Assembly (NCBI GenBank): GCA_032126435.1
Contig: JAQBBE010000323.1
Coordinates: forward strand, 1 to 32,718
Direction of reading: 5' to 3'
Length of the DNA stretch: 32,718 nt
From: JAAXQD01 sp032126435
Lineage (GTDB): Bacteria; Desulfobacterota; Desulfobacteria; Desulfobacterales; UBA11574
A program made the position numbers and the translations under genes. This document shows, one piece after another, positions 23,482 through 32,037 of this stretch (position 1 is the first letter of the stretch; the number at the start of each line of letters is the position of its first letter). Below the pieces are notes generated by a model. The model worked only from the letters and a program-made list of their open reading frames with translations. It was not told the origin of the DNA and made no database searches.

Positions 23482-24300
23482 ATGATTAAGAACCCCGCAA
23501 CAAAAAAAAGAGATCATCTGTTTTCGATTTTAGAAGAATATGGCTCTCTGATCATCGCATATTCAGGTGGCGTTGACAGTTCTTTTCTGCTGGCTGTGGC
23601 ACATGAAGCGTTGAAAAAGAATTTGGTTGCCGTCACCGCAAGTTCGCCGGTTCATCCAGAATGGGAAAGACAATCGGCAACAGCGTTCGCACGACAACTG
23701 GGCGTCGAGCATATCATCATTCCGTCGAGGGAAATGAGCCGGCTCGAATTTAGATCCAACACAAAGGATCGATGTTACTTCTGCAAGAAATATCTCTGTG
23801 AGGATTTGTTAAAAATTGCCGGTGACAGGGGGATTGAACACGTCGCCCATGGGGCGAACGTTGATGATTTTGATGACTTCCGTCCCGGGTTTGCTGCTGC
23901 CCGTGAGATGGGCATAACGGCGCCGCTGGTGGATGCAGGACTCACCAAGAACGATATTCGCCGGCTTTCAAAGCAGATGAACCTAAACACCTGGAACAAG
24001 CCGCCAATGGCATGCCTTGCCACAAGAATTCCATATGGAACCCCCATAACCCTAAAAGACCTTGAAATGGTGGACCGGGCGGAACAGGTTTTATGGAGCT
24101 ACGGTTTTACGGGCTGCCGCGTTCGAATGCATGGGAACGTCGCCCGGATAGAAGTCGATACCGGAGATGTCGAAAGGTTCCTCGATCGAGAGATGCGATC
24201 CGTCATTACAGAAAATTTGAGGAAAATCGGTTTCCTACATGTGGCTGTGGATCTGGAAGGGTATCGCCAGGGGAGCATGAATCGGGATTTGGCGACCTGA
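23482..24300 (+). CDS. larE: LarE-type sulfur transferase (NPN cofactor)
   Basis: A 272-residue PP-loop ATP pyrophosphatase. LarE adds sulfur to the pyridinium cofactor that later holds nickel in lactate racemase. The PP-loop SGGVDS is at residues 28-33. C98 and C101 (CYFCK) and C178 (PPMACLATRIPYG) are present. C178 is the position of the sacrificial cysteine in single-cysteine LarE; the three-cysteine set instead fits the branch that carries a [4Fe-4S] cluster and can deliver sulfur catalytically. The start has no Shine-Dalgarno sequence (a T-rich run precedes the ATG), and in-frame stops exclude an earlier start. larA, larB and larC are not in the window. It converges on pyrG with a 46-base gap. 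Confidence 0.9.
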   Translation: MIKNPATKKRDHLFSILEEYGSLIIAYSGGVDSSFLLAVAHEALKKNLVAVTASSPVHPEWERQSATAFARQLGVEHIIIPSREMSRLEFRSNTKDRCYFCKKYLCEDLLKIAGDRGIEHVAHGANVDDFDDFRPGFAAAREMGITAPLVDAGLTKNDIRRLSKQMNLNTWNKPPMACLATRIPYGTPITLKDLEMVDRAEQVLWSYGFTGCRVRMHGNVARIEVDTGDVERFLDREMRSVITENLRKIGFLHVAVDLEGYRQGSMNRDLAT

Positions 24301-24346
24301 TGGGTGAACAGACCGGACGAAGACCTCATGCCCCATATCGATTCAA

Positions 24347-25993
24347 TCAAGAGCGAATGTTCGAATACGCCAAGGATGTCCGGATGAACTCTCTGAACAG
24401 GGGATGCGGGTCCATGGGCCGCGATTTGAACTCCGGATGGAACTGACAGCCGAGAAACCAGGGATGGTCTTTGATCTCGACCATTTCAACCAGCTCGCCA
24501 TCCGGTGACGTTCCGCTGACAACCAGTCCGCCGGCCTCAAGACTGTCTATATAAGCATTGTTGAATTCATATCTGTGACGGTGACGTTCTGAAATGTTTG
24601 AAACGCCGTATGCAGTATATGCGGCCGTACCTTCTTTAATATTGCAGGGGTAAGCACCCAGGCGCATGGTTCCCCCCTTGTCTGAAGTGATATCCCGTCT
24701 CTGAACCGTTCCGGTCTTATCGTCATACCATTCCGTCATCAGATATATCACCGGATACGGCGTGTTTTTATCAAACTCCTGGCTATGGGCGCCGTTCATA
24801 CCTGCGACGTTGCGTGCGAATTCGATGACGGCAATCTGCATTCCGAGGCAAATCCCAAAATAGGGAATCTTTTCTTCCCTGGCATATTTTGCGGCGCAAA
24901 TCTTACCTTCAGTACCGCGGGATCCAAAGCCGCCGGGGACCAGTATGCCGTCAACGTTCCCGATCATCTGTTTGCAATTGTTTTTCTCGATCTTTTCTGA
25001 ATCGACAAAGTTGAGGTTTACCCGGCAATCATTGGGAATCCCGCCGTGACGGAGCGCTTCATTCAAGCTTTTGTAGGATTCAGTCAAGTCGACATATTTG
25101 CCGACAATTGCAATGGTCACTGAAGATTTAGGCTCTTTGAGCCGTCTGACAATTTCCTCCCAGGTATCGAGACGGGGCGCTCGTGTCCAGATGTTCAGCT
25201 TTTCAACAATTTTCTGATCAAGGCCTTCCTTATGGAACACCAGAGGAACTTCATAAATACATTCCACGTCTTTAGCTGTAATCACCTCATCGACGGTTAC
25301 ATTGCAAAATAGGGCTATTTTTGCCTTGATTTCTTTGGGCAGGTATTGGTTTGTGCGACAGAGGAGAATGTCTGGTTGAATACCGATACTGCGGAGCTCC
25401 TTTACGCTGTGCTGGGTCGGTTTTGTCTTAACTTCTCCTGCTGTGGCGATATATGGAACAAGGGTCAGATGGATATACAGGGCATTTTCCTTGCCGACAT
25501 CCGTCCTGAATTGCCGGATGGCTTCCAGAAAAGGAAGGCTTTCTATATCTCCGACCGTTCCGCCGATTTCGACGATGACGACATCGACGGAACCCGCCAC
25601 AAGTTTGATACTTCTTTTAATTTCATCGGTAATGTGGGGAATCACCTGAACCGTAGCGCCCAGATAGTCTCCCCGCCGTTCCTTGGTGATGACCGAATGG
25701 TATATTTTCCCGGTGGTAAAGTTGTTGTCACGGTTCAATCTGGCGTGGGTAAATCTTTCATAGTGCCCAAGATCCAGATCGGTTTCTGCGCCGTCATCCG
25801 TTACATAGACTTCTCCATGCTGGAAAGGGTTCATGGTTCCAGGATCCACATTAATGTAAGGATCGAGTTTCTGTAAGGTTACGGTAAGCCCGCGGCTTTC
25901 AAGCAGTGCTCCGATGGCCGCGGAAGCAAGCCCTTTGCCCAGGGATGAAAGTACGCCGCCCGTCACAAATATATATTTTGTTTTATGATCCAT
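24347..25993 (-). CDS. pyrG: CTP synthase
   Basis: A 548-residue cytoplasmic enzyme that makes CTP from UTP, ATP and glutamine; full family length. The synthetase domain starts YIFVTGGVLSSLGKGLASAA (P-loop), with the QKLDPYINVDPGTMNPFQHG block. The glutaminase domain has the catalytic cysteine in PYFGICLGMQ and the His/Glu pair in CQFHPEFKSRP. It is the last gene of the eno, LolA-like, pyrG unit, 35 bases after the LolA-like gene. Confidence 0.98.
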   Translation of the reverse strand: MDHKTKYIFVTGGVLSSLGKGLASAAIGALLESRGLTVTLQKLDPYINVDPGTMNPFQHGEVYVTDDGAETDLDLGHYERFTHARLNRDNNFTTGKIYHSVITKERRGDYLGATVQVIPHITDEIKRSIKLVAGSVDVVIVEIGGTVGDIESLPFLEAIRQFRTDVGKENALYIHLTLVPYIATAGEVKTKPTQHSVKELRSIGIQPDILLCRTNQYLPKEIKAKIALFCNVTVDEVITAKDVECIYEVPLVFHKEGLDQKIVEKLNIWTRAPRLDTWEEIVRRLKEPKSSVTIAIVGKYVDLTESYKSLNEALRHGGIPNDCRVNLNFVDSEKIEKNNCKQMIGNVDGILVPGGFGSRGTEGKICAAKYAREEKIPYFGICLGMQIAVIEFARNVAGMNGAHSQEFDKNTPYPVIYLMTEWYDDKTGTVQRRDITSDKGGTMRLGAYPCNIKEGTAAYTAYGVSNISERHRHRYEFNNAYIDSLEAGGLVVSGTSPDGELVEMVEIKDHPWFLGCQFHPEFKSRPMDPHPLFREFIRTSLAYSNIRS

Positions 25994-26028
25994 TCAGAGC
26001 CTCAGCTTCGGATTTGGGATCCAGATTA

Positions 26029-26895
26029 TCATTTGTATATTTTCTTGAAATCCTCGATGGTTTCTTGAATTTCGTTCAACGGTTCTTTCTTGTCTTGACC
26101 CGCAGATTCTGTTGGTTCGACCCGGGGATAGCGTGATTTAAGGTCTTCGATGTCAAAAAGATTTTTTGGAAAAGACGGGTCCACCTCGATGTTTTCCACA
26201 TGGATTTCCCGGACCAAATTCCCATCGGCGATAAACTCGATACGCATTGGATACCAGGTGTTCTCCAACTTGTGCCACTGTAAATACCGAGCTTCCAGGC
26301 GCTGCTGTGTTTGGCTCGTAATTATCCAGCGAAGCGGTCTGAAGGTATCCTTGTCCAACCATACTTGCGGAACCGTTTCATCCGGATATTGGGCACCCAG
26401 AACATATGCCGGTTTGCCCTGAAAGCGCCCAAGGCTTGAAGCCTTTGCGTCCACACCCAGATGGGACAATCTCTCTTGAAGCATCTCCCGGGATCTGAAA
26501 AGGAGAAGATCTTTGTAGTGATCAAAGCGGCTTTCGGGTTCATCCGAAGTCTTTCCGTCGATGACCGTCAAGGTCCTGCCTTTTGATAAAACGTGAATTC
26601 GTTGAATGCTTTCTGATAAAATATCTGAACGAAACGTATTCGGGAAAACATACTTTAAAGTTTCGCTGAGTTCAACCGTATTTTTGTTCGGGTTGTCAAA
26701 GTGCAGCACCAGTTTTTGCGTCACCAAAAGGCGTTTGCCTTTGCCGAGATTCTGCGTCATTAATTTAAGGATGTAAGGTCCTGGCAAGACATAGGCGCGA
26801 GCCGGGACATGGCAACAAGCCAAAAGGGCAAGGCCGAAGAAGAAGACCCACGACTTTTTCAGGCGTTGATGTAGAAGAAACTTAAAGTATTTCAT
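26029..26895 (-). CDS. LolA-like exported protein
   Basis: A 288-residue exported protein with an outer-membrane lipoprotein-sorting (LolA-like) beta fold. The N-terminal signal (KKSWVFFFGLALLACCHVPA) could be cut by signal peptidase I after ARA or, less likely, be lipidated at LLAC. The body shows repeated strand pairs, including WLDKDTFRPLRWIITS, the family's typical anisotropic sheet element, and MRIEFIADGNLVREIHVENI. The ATG at 26895 lies inside the last codons of eno (14-base overlap), suggesting coupling; an earlier TTG at 26931 lacks spacing to any ribosome site. The C-terminal 35 residues are charged and probably disordered. The link to eno and pyrG is positional only. Confidence 0.72.
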   Translation of the reverse strand: MKYFKFLLHQRLKKSWVFFFGLALLACCHVPARAYVLPGPYILKLMTQNLGKGKRLLVTQKLVLHFDNPNKNTVELSETLKYVFPNTFRSDILSESIQRIHVLSKGRTLTVIDGKTSDEPESRFDHYKDLLLFRSREMLQERLSHLGVDAKASSLGRFQGKPAYVLGAQYPDETVPQVWLDKDTFRPLRWIITSQTQQRLEARYLQWHKLENTWYPMRIEFIADGNLVREIHVENIEVDPSFPKNLFDIEDLKSRYPRVEPTESAGQDKKEPLNEIQETIEDFKKIYK

Positions 26896-28150
26896 CTGCA
26901 AATGTGGCCCCGTCCCCGAGTTCTTCTTCAATCCTCATGAGCTGGTTATACTTGGAGATACGGTCACTGCGGGACATGGAACCGGTCTTTATCTGGCCGC
27001 CGCTGACACCCACGACAAAATCTGAGATAAAGTCGTCTTCGGTTTCACCCGATCTGTGAGATATCACCGTGGTGTACCCGGCATTTTTTGCCATCTCAAT
27101 GGTCTCGAGGGTTTCGGTAACTGTCCCGATCTGATTCAGCTTTATCAAGATGGAGTTGCCGATGCCTTCTTCGATCCCTTTTTTAAAGATTTTGGGATTG
27201 GTCACAAAAATATCATCGCCCACAATCTGGATGGAGCCTTCCAGCCGGTCGGTCATCAATGCCCAGCCTTTCCAATCCTGTTCCGCAAGCCCGTCTTCAA
27301 TACTCAGGATCGGATAGTTATTAATGAGATTCTCATAATAATCGATAAGCTTTTCGGCGGTGAGTTTTTTGTTTTCTGAACCAAGGATATACGTTCCTTT
27401 TTTGTAGAACTCGCTGGCAGCGCAATCCAGAGCAAGCCCGATATCGGTCCCCGGTTTGTATCCGGCGGATTCAATCGCATCCATGATGAATTGGATGGCT
27501 TCTTCATGAGATTCAAAGTCGGGTGCAAATCCGCCCTCATCGCCCACCGCCGTGTTAAGACCTTTGTCTTTGAGTATCTTTTTCAGGCCGTGAAAGGTTT
27601 CTGCTCCCATCTGAACGGCCTGGGCGATGGACTTGGCGCCCACGGGCACGATCATAAATTCCTGTATGTCCAGATTGTTGGCGGCATGAGCGCCGCCGTT
27701 GATAACATTCATCATGGGAAGGGGAAGGCATCTGGCATTGATGCCGCCCAGATATTTGTAAAGCGGCAATCCATAGGCCTGTGCAGCAGCTCTGGCAGCT
27801 GCCATCGATACGCTAAGGATTGCATTGGCGCCCAGCTTTGACTTGTTGGATGTGCCGTCCAGTTTAATCATGGCGTTGTCCAATGCGATTTGATCCGCGG
27901 CATCCATTCCGAAAACAGCCGGTGCAATCTTATCGATCACGTTTTTAACAGCCGTGACAACGCCTTTGCCGCCAAACCGCTTGGATCGCTTGTCGCGAAG
28001 CTCCAAGGCTTCACGTTTTCCGGTGGAAGCGCCGGATGGGACTGCAGCACGGCCAACGGCACCGCAGGAAACATAGACGTCGGCTTCAACGGTAGGATTG
28101 CCTCTTGAATCGAGAATTTCCCTTGCTTTGACATCAATTATTTCTGTCAT
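26882..28150 (-). CDS. eno: Enolase
   Basis: A 422-residue glycolytic enzyme converting 2-phosphoglycerate to phosphoenolpyruvate. Signatures seen are SRGNPTVEADV, GGAHAANNLDIQEFMIVP, the metal ligand region DGLAEQDWKGW, catalytic lysine in ILIKLNQIGTVTET, and SHRSGETEDDFISD. GGAG precedes the ATG. It is the first gene of the unit that continues with the LolA-like gene and pyrG. Confidence 0.98.
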   Translation of the reverse strand: MTEIIDVKAREILDSRGNPTVEADVYVSCGAVGRAAVPSGASTGKREALELRDKRSKRFGGKGVVTAVKNVIDKIAPAVFGMDAADQIALDNAMIKLDGTSNKSKLGANAILSVSMAAARAAAQAYGLPLYKYLGGINARCLPLPMMNVINGGAHAANNLDIQEFMIVPVGAKSIAQAVQMGAETFHGLKKILKDKGLNTAVGDEGGFAPDFESHEEAIQFIMDAIESAGYKPGTDIGLALDCAASEFYKKGTYILGSENKKLTAEKLIDYYENLINNYPILSIEDGLAEQDWKGWALMTDRLEGSIQIVGDDIFVTNPKIFKKGIEEGIGNSILIKLNQIGTVTETLETIEMAKNAGYTTVISHRSGETEDDFISDFVVGVSGGQIKTGSMSRSDRISKYNQLMRIEEELGDGATFADEIL

Positions 28151-28414
28151 GTTTCTCTCCTGTAAAAAATGTTGAATATTTCTGTAATGACTTTAAATTA
28201 CGTGCAAATTTTAGCCATACAAACCCATTTTTCCGGGTTGACAATTTGAAAATAAATGTTACTCTTCAAATAATTCAATGTCAAGGAAAGGACATCTGAT
28301 ATCTTTATTGCAGTTAAATTTTCTACACACAGGGTGCTTGATTCTCTGTAATCATAACCCTTTTTAGGGGAAAAGAAAATCCGGATTCTTTTGACCCGGA
28401 TCTTTACGCGTGCT

Positions 28415-28834
28415 ATGCAAAACTCTGATTTTTATTCCAATGCACATCTCGTGGCTGCAGCCATAAGGATTCTCACCCACAAGAATTCAACACCCCCCTC
28501 CATCGACGAGATTTGCCGGACCCTGTCTTTTTCTTTGGAGCAAGGAAACTTTATCTGCAAAAAACTAAAAGATAAAGGGATCATCGAAATCGTTGAAGGC
28601 GTCTTCGGGACCCGCCTTTTTTTAAAAAACCATTTAAAAATAGAAGAAATCTCCAGGGATAAAAAGGCGGACAGCCTCGAGGACGCCGTCAAAAAATTTC
28701 AGAGTTCAAGAAAAGATATGACCCAAAAAGTCGAATTGTTTCGGGCTGAACAGGCAAAAAAGCAAAAGGACCTTTTTGCTGAACTGGAAAAAAAGCTGAA
28801 AAAAGGCTCGGCCCCTAACAAAACCACAACTTGA
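28415..28834 (+). CDS. Winged-helix / coiled-coil hypothetical protein
   Basis: A 139-residue protein. Residues about 8-75 look like a winged helix-turn-helix (HLVAAAIRILTHKNSTPPSI, then DEICRTLSFSLEQGNFICKK, then GIIEIVEGVFGTRLFLK). The rest is a charged helix rich in Lys/Glu (KKQKDLFAELEKKLKKG), probably a coiled coil. It could be a small transcription factor or a nucleoid-type protein. I know no named family. The ATG at 28415 is preferred to a TTG at 28391, although neither has a strong ribosome site. It diverges from eno. Confidence 0.6.
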   Translation: MQNSDFYSNAHLVAAAIRILTHKNSTPPSIDEICRTLSFSLEQGNFICKKLKDKGIIEIVEGVFGTRLFLKNHLKIEEISRDKKADSLEDAVKKFQSSRKDMTQKVELFRAEQAKKQKDLFAELEKKLKKGSAPNKTTT

Positions 28835-29103
28835 ACGCATACCCTTTTCCCGTTTTGTTTACGCTCATTTAGGGTTATAGCCTCTAATCAATTTCCTGAT
28901 TGATGAAATGACATCTTAAATCTTGCACAATTTTTGCAGCTCAGAATCCATATAAACACTACCGTTTCCAAATCGAACACTTTTTATTGTGGGAATGATA
29001 CCCATGGGGTGCGTGTCAATGAAGGGCGTTTGCTCAATGTCGAATAATTAATGAACTCCTTAGTAAAAGACGGTTTTCGATTATAATCTTGAAATGAGGT
29101 GGT
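28835..29103. other. Intergenic stretch before the PaaI-type gene
   Basis: No gene is seen. It contains a small palindrome (AATCA..TGATT near 28893) and ends in GAGGTGGT, the ribosome site of the next gene. No clear terminator or promoter. Confidence 0.5.
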
Positions 29104-29571
29104 ATGAAAAGACTTAACTCGGAGTATGTTGAAAGAGTGAACCTTCTCGTGAACAATTCGCCCTACTTTTCGTTGCTTTCCATGAAAATTCTTGACGTGG
29201 GCATCGGATATTCTCATCTGGAAATTGATATTGACCAAAAACATTTACAGCCTTTCGGTCTGGTGCACGGCGGGGTTTTTGCATCCATAATCGATGCAGC
29301 AGCTTTTTGGTCGGTCTTTTATGACGTTGAAGATCAAAATTCCGGGGTAACCACAGTGGATATCAAGTTAAATTACCTTGCACCGGCAGTTTCCGGGAAG
29401 CTCGTTGCAAAGGGCCGACAGATCAAGCTGGGTAAAACCCTTGGATACGCAGAGGCCGAGGTGACCAATGAAGATGGGAAAATTCTGGCCCATGGAACAT
29501 CAACGGTGATGATTCAGCCGGGAAGGGGGTTGACGGATGACCCGCCGCTTCCCCGAAAATTTATACCTTAA
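29104..29571 (+). CDS. PaaI-family hotdog thioesterase
   Basis: A 155-residue cytoplasmic acyl-CoA thioesterase of the PaaI/4HBT hotdog fold. The key block is FGLVHGGVFASIIDAAAFWS, with the HGG oxyanion turn and the acidic residue on the long helix, followed by the strand TTVDIKLNYLAPAVSGKLVA. GAGGTGGT precedes the ATG. Family members hydrolyse aryl- or fatty acyl-CoA; the substrate is not evident. A second, different hotdog protein lies at 30834-31268. Confidence 0.88.
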   Translation: MKRLNSEYVERVNLLVNNSPYFSLLSMKILDVGIGYSHLEIDIDQKHLQPFGLVHGGVFASIIDAAAFWSVFYDVEDQNSGVTTVDIKLNYLAPAVSGKLVAKGRQIKLGKTLGYAEAEVTNEDGKILAHGTSTVMIQPGRGLTDDPPLPRKFIP

Positions 29572-29800
29572 TTGATCAAATTCCATCGATCCTGAAGAAT
29601 TCTTATTCACCCGACGCATCAAGAAACCCCCGCCCTTTTGTATGGAATCTGGAAGCCCTAAGGGTTTCAAATGGTGACAATTTTTTGAATAAAAACAGCC
29701 ATCGATTGGATGAGACCTGTTGGCAATTTTTCCAATTTATATTTATCTGTCACTATTTGAAACGCTCGGTTTAGGTTTAAGACAGTTGGGTTAATATCGA

Positions 29801-30736
29801 ATGATCAAGCTTATTTTACTCGGCCTTTTATCCTCAGTTTTTTTTAGCGCAACATTTATTCTAAATCGCGCCATGAGTTTATCCGGCGGCCATTGGGTTT
29901 GGTCATCTTCGTTACGTTATGTTTATATGTTGCTTCTGCTTATTATTTTAATCGGCATAAATAAAGGTGTGGCGCATTTACGGGATGTAATAAAAATATT
30001 TATTCGGCACTTAAAGTTTTGGCTGTTGGCTGGAAGTATCGGGTTCGGCATGTTTTACAGTTTTCTTTGCTATGCGGCGGATCATGCACCCGGGTGGGTT
30101 GTCGCCGGAACATGGCAGATTACCGTTATTGCAACGCCCGTCGTTCTTCTTTTTTTTAAAGAGAAAGTCCCCCGTCGTGGTGTTTATTTTTCTGTTCTCA
30201 TCTTCATCGGTATTTTTCTACTCCAATTTTATAACAAAGAAAGTCAATTTGGAGTAAAACATATCGTTTATGGCGTGATTCCCGTTGTCATTGCCGCGTT
30301 TGCATTTCCCATAGGAAATCAGCTTTTAAATTTTGCTAAACATGGCAATCATTCATTGATACCCCACATTGACTCCCCAATTCTACACGATGCGTCCACA
30401 TGTGTTCTGCTTATGACCCTGGGATCGATGCCTTTTTGGGCGCTGTTACTGCTATGGGTTGCACCGCCGCCGCCACTCAAAAACCAACTCATAAACACGT
30501 TCATTGTTGCCGTATCGTCGGGTATTATTGGGACGTCGATATTTTATAAAGCAAGAAACTCATCAAAATCTCCTTACGTCATATCAGGGGTTGATGCGAC
30601 TCAAGCCGGTGGAATTGTGTTTTCCCTGGTGGGTGAAATGCTGCTGTTAAATGGTGCGTTGCCTCAGCTGACCGGCGTTGTCGGAATTATATTGATCGTG
30701 GTGGGGATTATCGGCTACAGCTTGAAAAAATATTAG
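29801..30736 (+). CDS. EmrE-family multidrug transporter (DMT superfamily)
   Basis: A 311-residue inner-membrane protein with about ten hydrophobic helices, of the 'multidrug resistance efflux transporter' group in the drug/metabolite transporter superfamily. Typical parts are the first helix LLGLLSSVFFSATFILNRAM, ADHAPGWVVAGTWQITVIAT in helix 4 and the GVDATQAGGIVFSLVGEMLL region near the end. The ribosome site is weak (TTGGG). It stands between two thioesterase genes with its own likely terminator. The substrate is unknown. Confidence 0.85.
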   Translation: MIKLILLGLLSSVFFSATFILNRAMSLSGGHWVWSSSLRYVYMLLLLIILIGINKGVAHLRDVIKIFIRHLKFWLLAGSIGFGMFYSFLCYAADHAPGWVVAGTWQITVIATPVVLLFFKEKVPRRGVYFSVLIFIGIFLLQFYNKESQFGVKHIVYGVIPVVIAAFAFPIGNQLLNFAKHGNHSLIPHIDSPILHDASTCVLLMTLGSMPFWALLLLWVAPPPPLKNQLINTFIVAVSSGIIGTSIFYKARNSSKSPYVISGVDATQAGGIVFSLVGEMLLLNGALPQLTGVVGIILIVVGIIGYSLKKY

Positions 30737-30810
30737 AAACGGTCTCAAAAATAGTAGACTACCCTTCATATGGTTATCGGAATACACCCGTGATGCTTGA
30801 CAGAAGAATG

Positions 30811-30835
30811 ATGGGTGCCCCCCCATTTTGTCTTT
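30811..30835 (+). terminator. Weak terminator after the EmrE-family gene
   Basis: ATGGG (30811-30815) pairs with CCCAT (30822-30826), followed by TTTGTCTTT. It lies in the 97-base convergent gap between the transporter gene and the YbgC-type gene. Confidence 0.4.
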
Positions 30836-31268
30836 AAATTCTGTCTCCTTTTTTGTTCCTCAGCTTGACAACCAACGCTTCGGGCAACGGCACGGATTTG
30901 TGAGTCTTCTGATCGGTATTCACCCACACAACCTTGCCTTTGACCAAGGTTGTGTCGCTGTTTTTCGGGAATATTTCAATAAAAAAAGTGAGGCTGGACC
31001 TGCCGATTCGTCCGGTTCGGACGCAAACTTCGATTTCGTCGTCAAAATGACTCGGGGCGAAGAATTCGACGGTGACCTTGACCACATGGAAGTCCGTTCC
31101 TGTTTGTTTGACATGTTCAATATAATTGTGGGAAAGATCCCGAAGATATTCGTTGATCGCCGTGTCGAAATAGGTCAAGTAATGGGCAAAGAAGACGATG
31201 CCCTGTGCATCTGTCTCTGCATAGCGAACACGAAAGGGGAAGCAAAATTTAAAATCGGATTTGGCCAT
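30834..31268 (-). CDS. YbgC-type acyl-CoA thioesterase
   Basis: A 144-residue hotdog thioesterase of the YbgC/4-hydroxybenzoyl-CoA thioesterase group. The N-terminal signature RVRYAETDAQGIVFFAHYLT, followed by YFD, contains the catalytic Asp (TDAQG) and the conserved helix. Strands VKVTVEFFAPSHFDDEIEVC and SLTFFIEIF complete the fold. GGAG lies nine bases before the ATG. No tol-pal genes adjoin, so the Tol-associated role of E. coli YbgC should not be assumed. Confidence 0.9.
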   Translation of the reverse strand: MAKSDFKFCFPFRVRYAETDAQGIVFFAHYLTYFDTAINEYLRDLSHNYIEHVKQTGTDFHVVKVTVEFFAPSHFDDEIEVCVRTGRIGRSSLTFFIEIFPKNSDTTLVKGKVVWVNTDQKTHKSVPLPEALVVKLRNKKGDRI

Positions 31269-31383
31269 GGTTCAACACTCCATTTAACGGACGTTATTTC
31301 CCCAAATATTCCGCCGATCACTTGAATCATAGACTGCGGGGACGACGATCTTTTATGGCAACTGTTTATTCATCTTCGCCTGA

Positions 31384-31412
31384 ATACCCCCGGCTTGTTC
31401 CGGGGAGCTTTA
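31384..31412. repeat. REP-like palindrome, copy 4
   Basis: CCCCGG (31388-31393) and CCGGGG (31400-31405) pair around CTTGTT; ATA precedes and GAGCTTTAA follows, as in the other copies. It lies between the YbgC-type gene and the end of the ABM-fold gene. Confidence 0.6.
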
Positions 31413-31425
31413 AACCTGCGGGTCT

Positions 31426-31749
31426 TCAGGGTCTTTTTTTCAGCTTTTCCAGCGGGGGATTCACGCCAAGATCAAATATTTCATATTCCGTCTCGCCAAC
31501 AAGAAATTTTTCGAGTTTTTGCTCTATGGATTTCCGCAAATCGCTGTTTTTCCATTTTTCCCAATATTCTATACCTCGCCAGTTTGATACGATCACAACT
31601 CGAAACGGATCTTCATGGTCCCACATGGTCTCAGCGGTTATGTACCCTTCCTGGTCCATAGCCCCAAAACGAATCTCTTTAATCACCTGGTTGATTTCGT
31701 TAACATACCCGTCCTTGAATCGTCGTTTTATTAACACCTTGATTGGCAT
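31426..31749 (-). CDS. ABM-fold (antibiotic monooxygenase-like) protein
   Basis: A 107-residue dimeric alpha/beta-barrel type protein of the antibiotic biosynthesis monooxygenase (ABM) superfamily. It starts MPIKVLIKRRFKDGYVNEIN, a basic first strand and helix, then GYITAETMWDHEDPFRVVIV, then NWRGIEYWEKWKNSDLRKSI, the typical W-x-W helix. The ATG at 31749 sits seven bases after AAGGAGG; the open frame upstream has no such signal. Many family members of this size are of unknown activity, with haem-degrading or quinone-oxidising types among them. The neighbours do not suggest a substrate. Confidence 0.75.
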   Translation of the reverse strand: MPIKVLIKRRFKDGYVNEINQVIKEIRFGAMDQEGYITAETMWDHEDPFRVVIVSNWRGIEYWEKWKNSDLRKSIEQKLEKFLVGETEYEIFDLGVNPPLEKLKKRP

Positions 31750-32037
31750 TGTGGCCTCCTTTGGTAGCCGGATTTTCTCTTTTGATTTTTTATGGATTTT
31801 TAGATATAGGTAATCCGTATCGATCGACGGCGCACACATCCTGGTTTCATTGTTAAAATTGGCATAAAAAAAGATGTTTATCAAAACATATTCCGACTTT
31901 TCTTTATCAAAGGTGGGTGTAAGGTCCGACCATACTGTGCGCAAAATATATTTTACGCGGAACCGGGGCATGGATTGCAAGCTTATTTTTGGAAATTTTT
32001 CCTCCTACCATAGACGGAAAAAAAGGAGAATCATTGT

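Noticed and set aside
28230..28270. TTGACA at 28239 as a promoter for the winged-helix gene
   Set aside because: No acceptable -10 hexamer follows at 16-18 bases; it remains a lone -35-like hexamer.
31750..31980. N-terminal extension of the ABM-fold protein by 77 codons
   Set aside because: The strong ribosome site AAGGAGG is immediately before the ATG at 31749, and the upstream codons do not resemble a domain.
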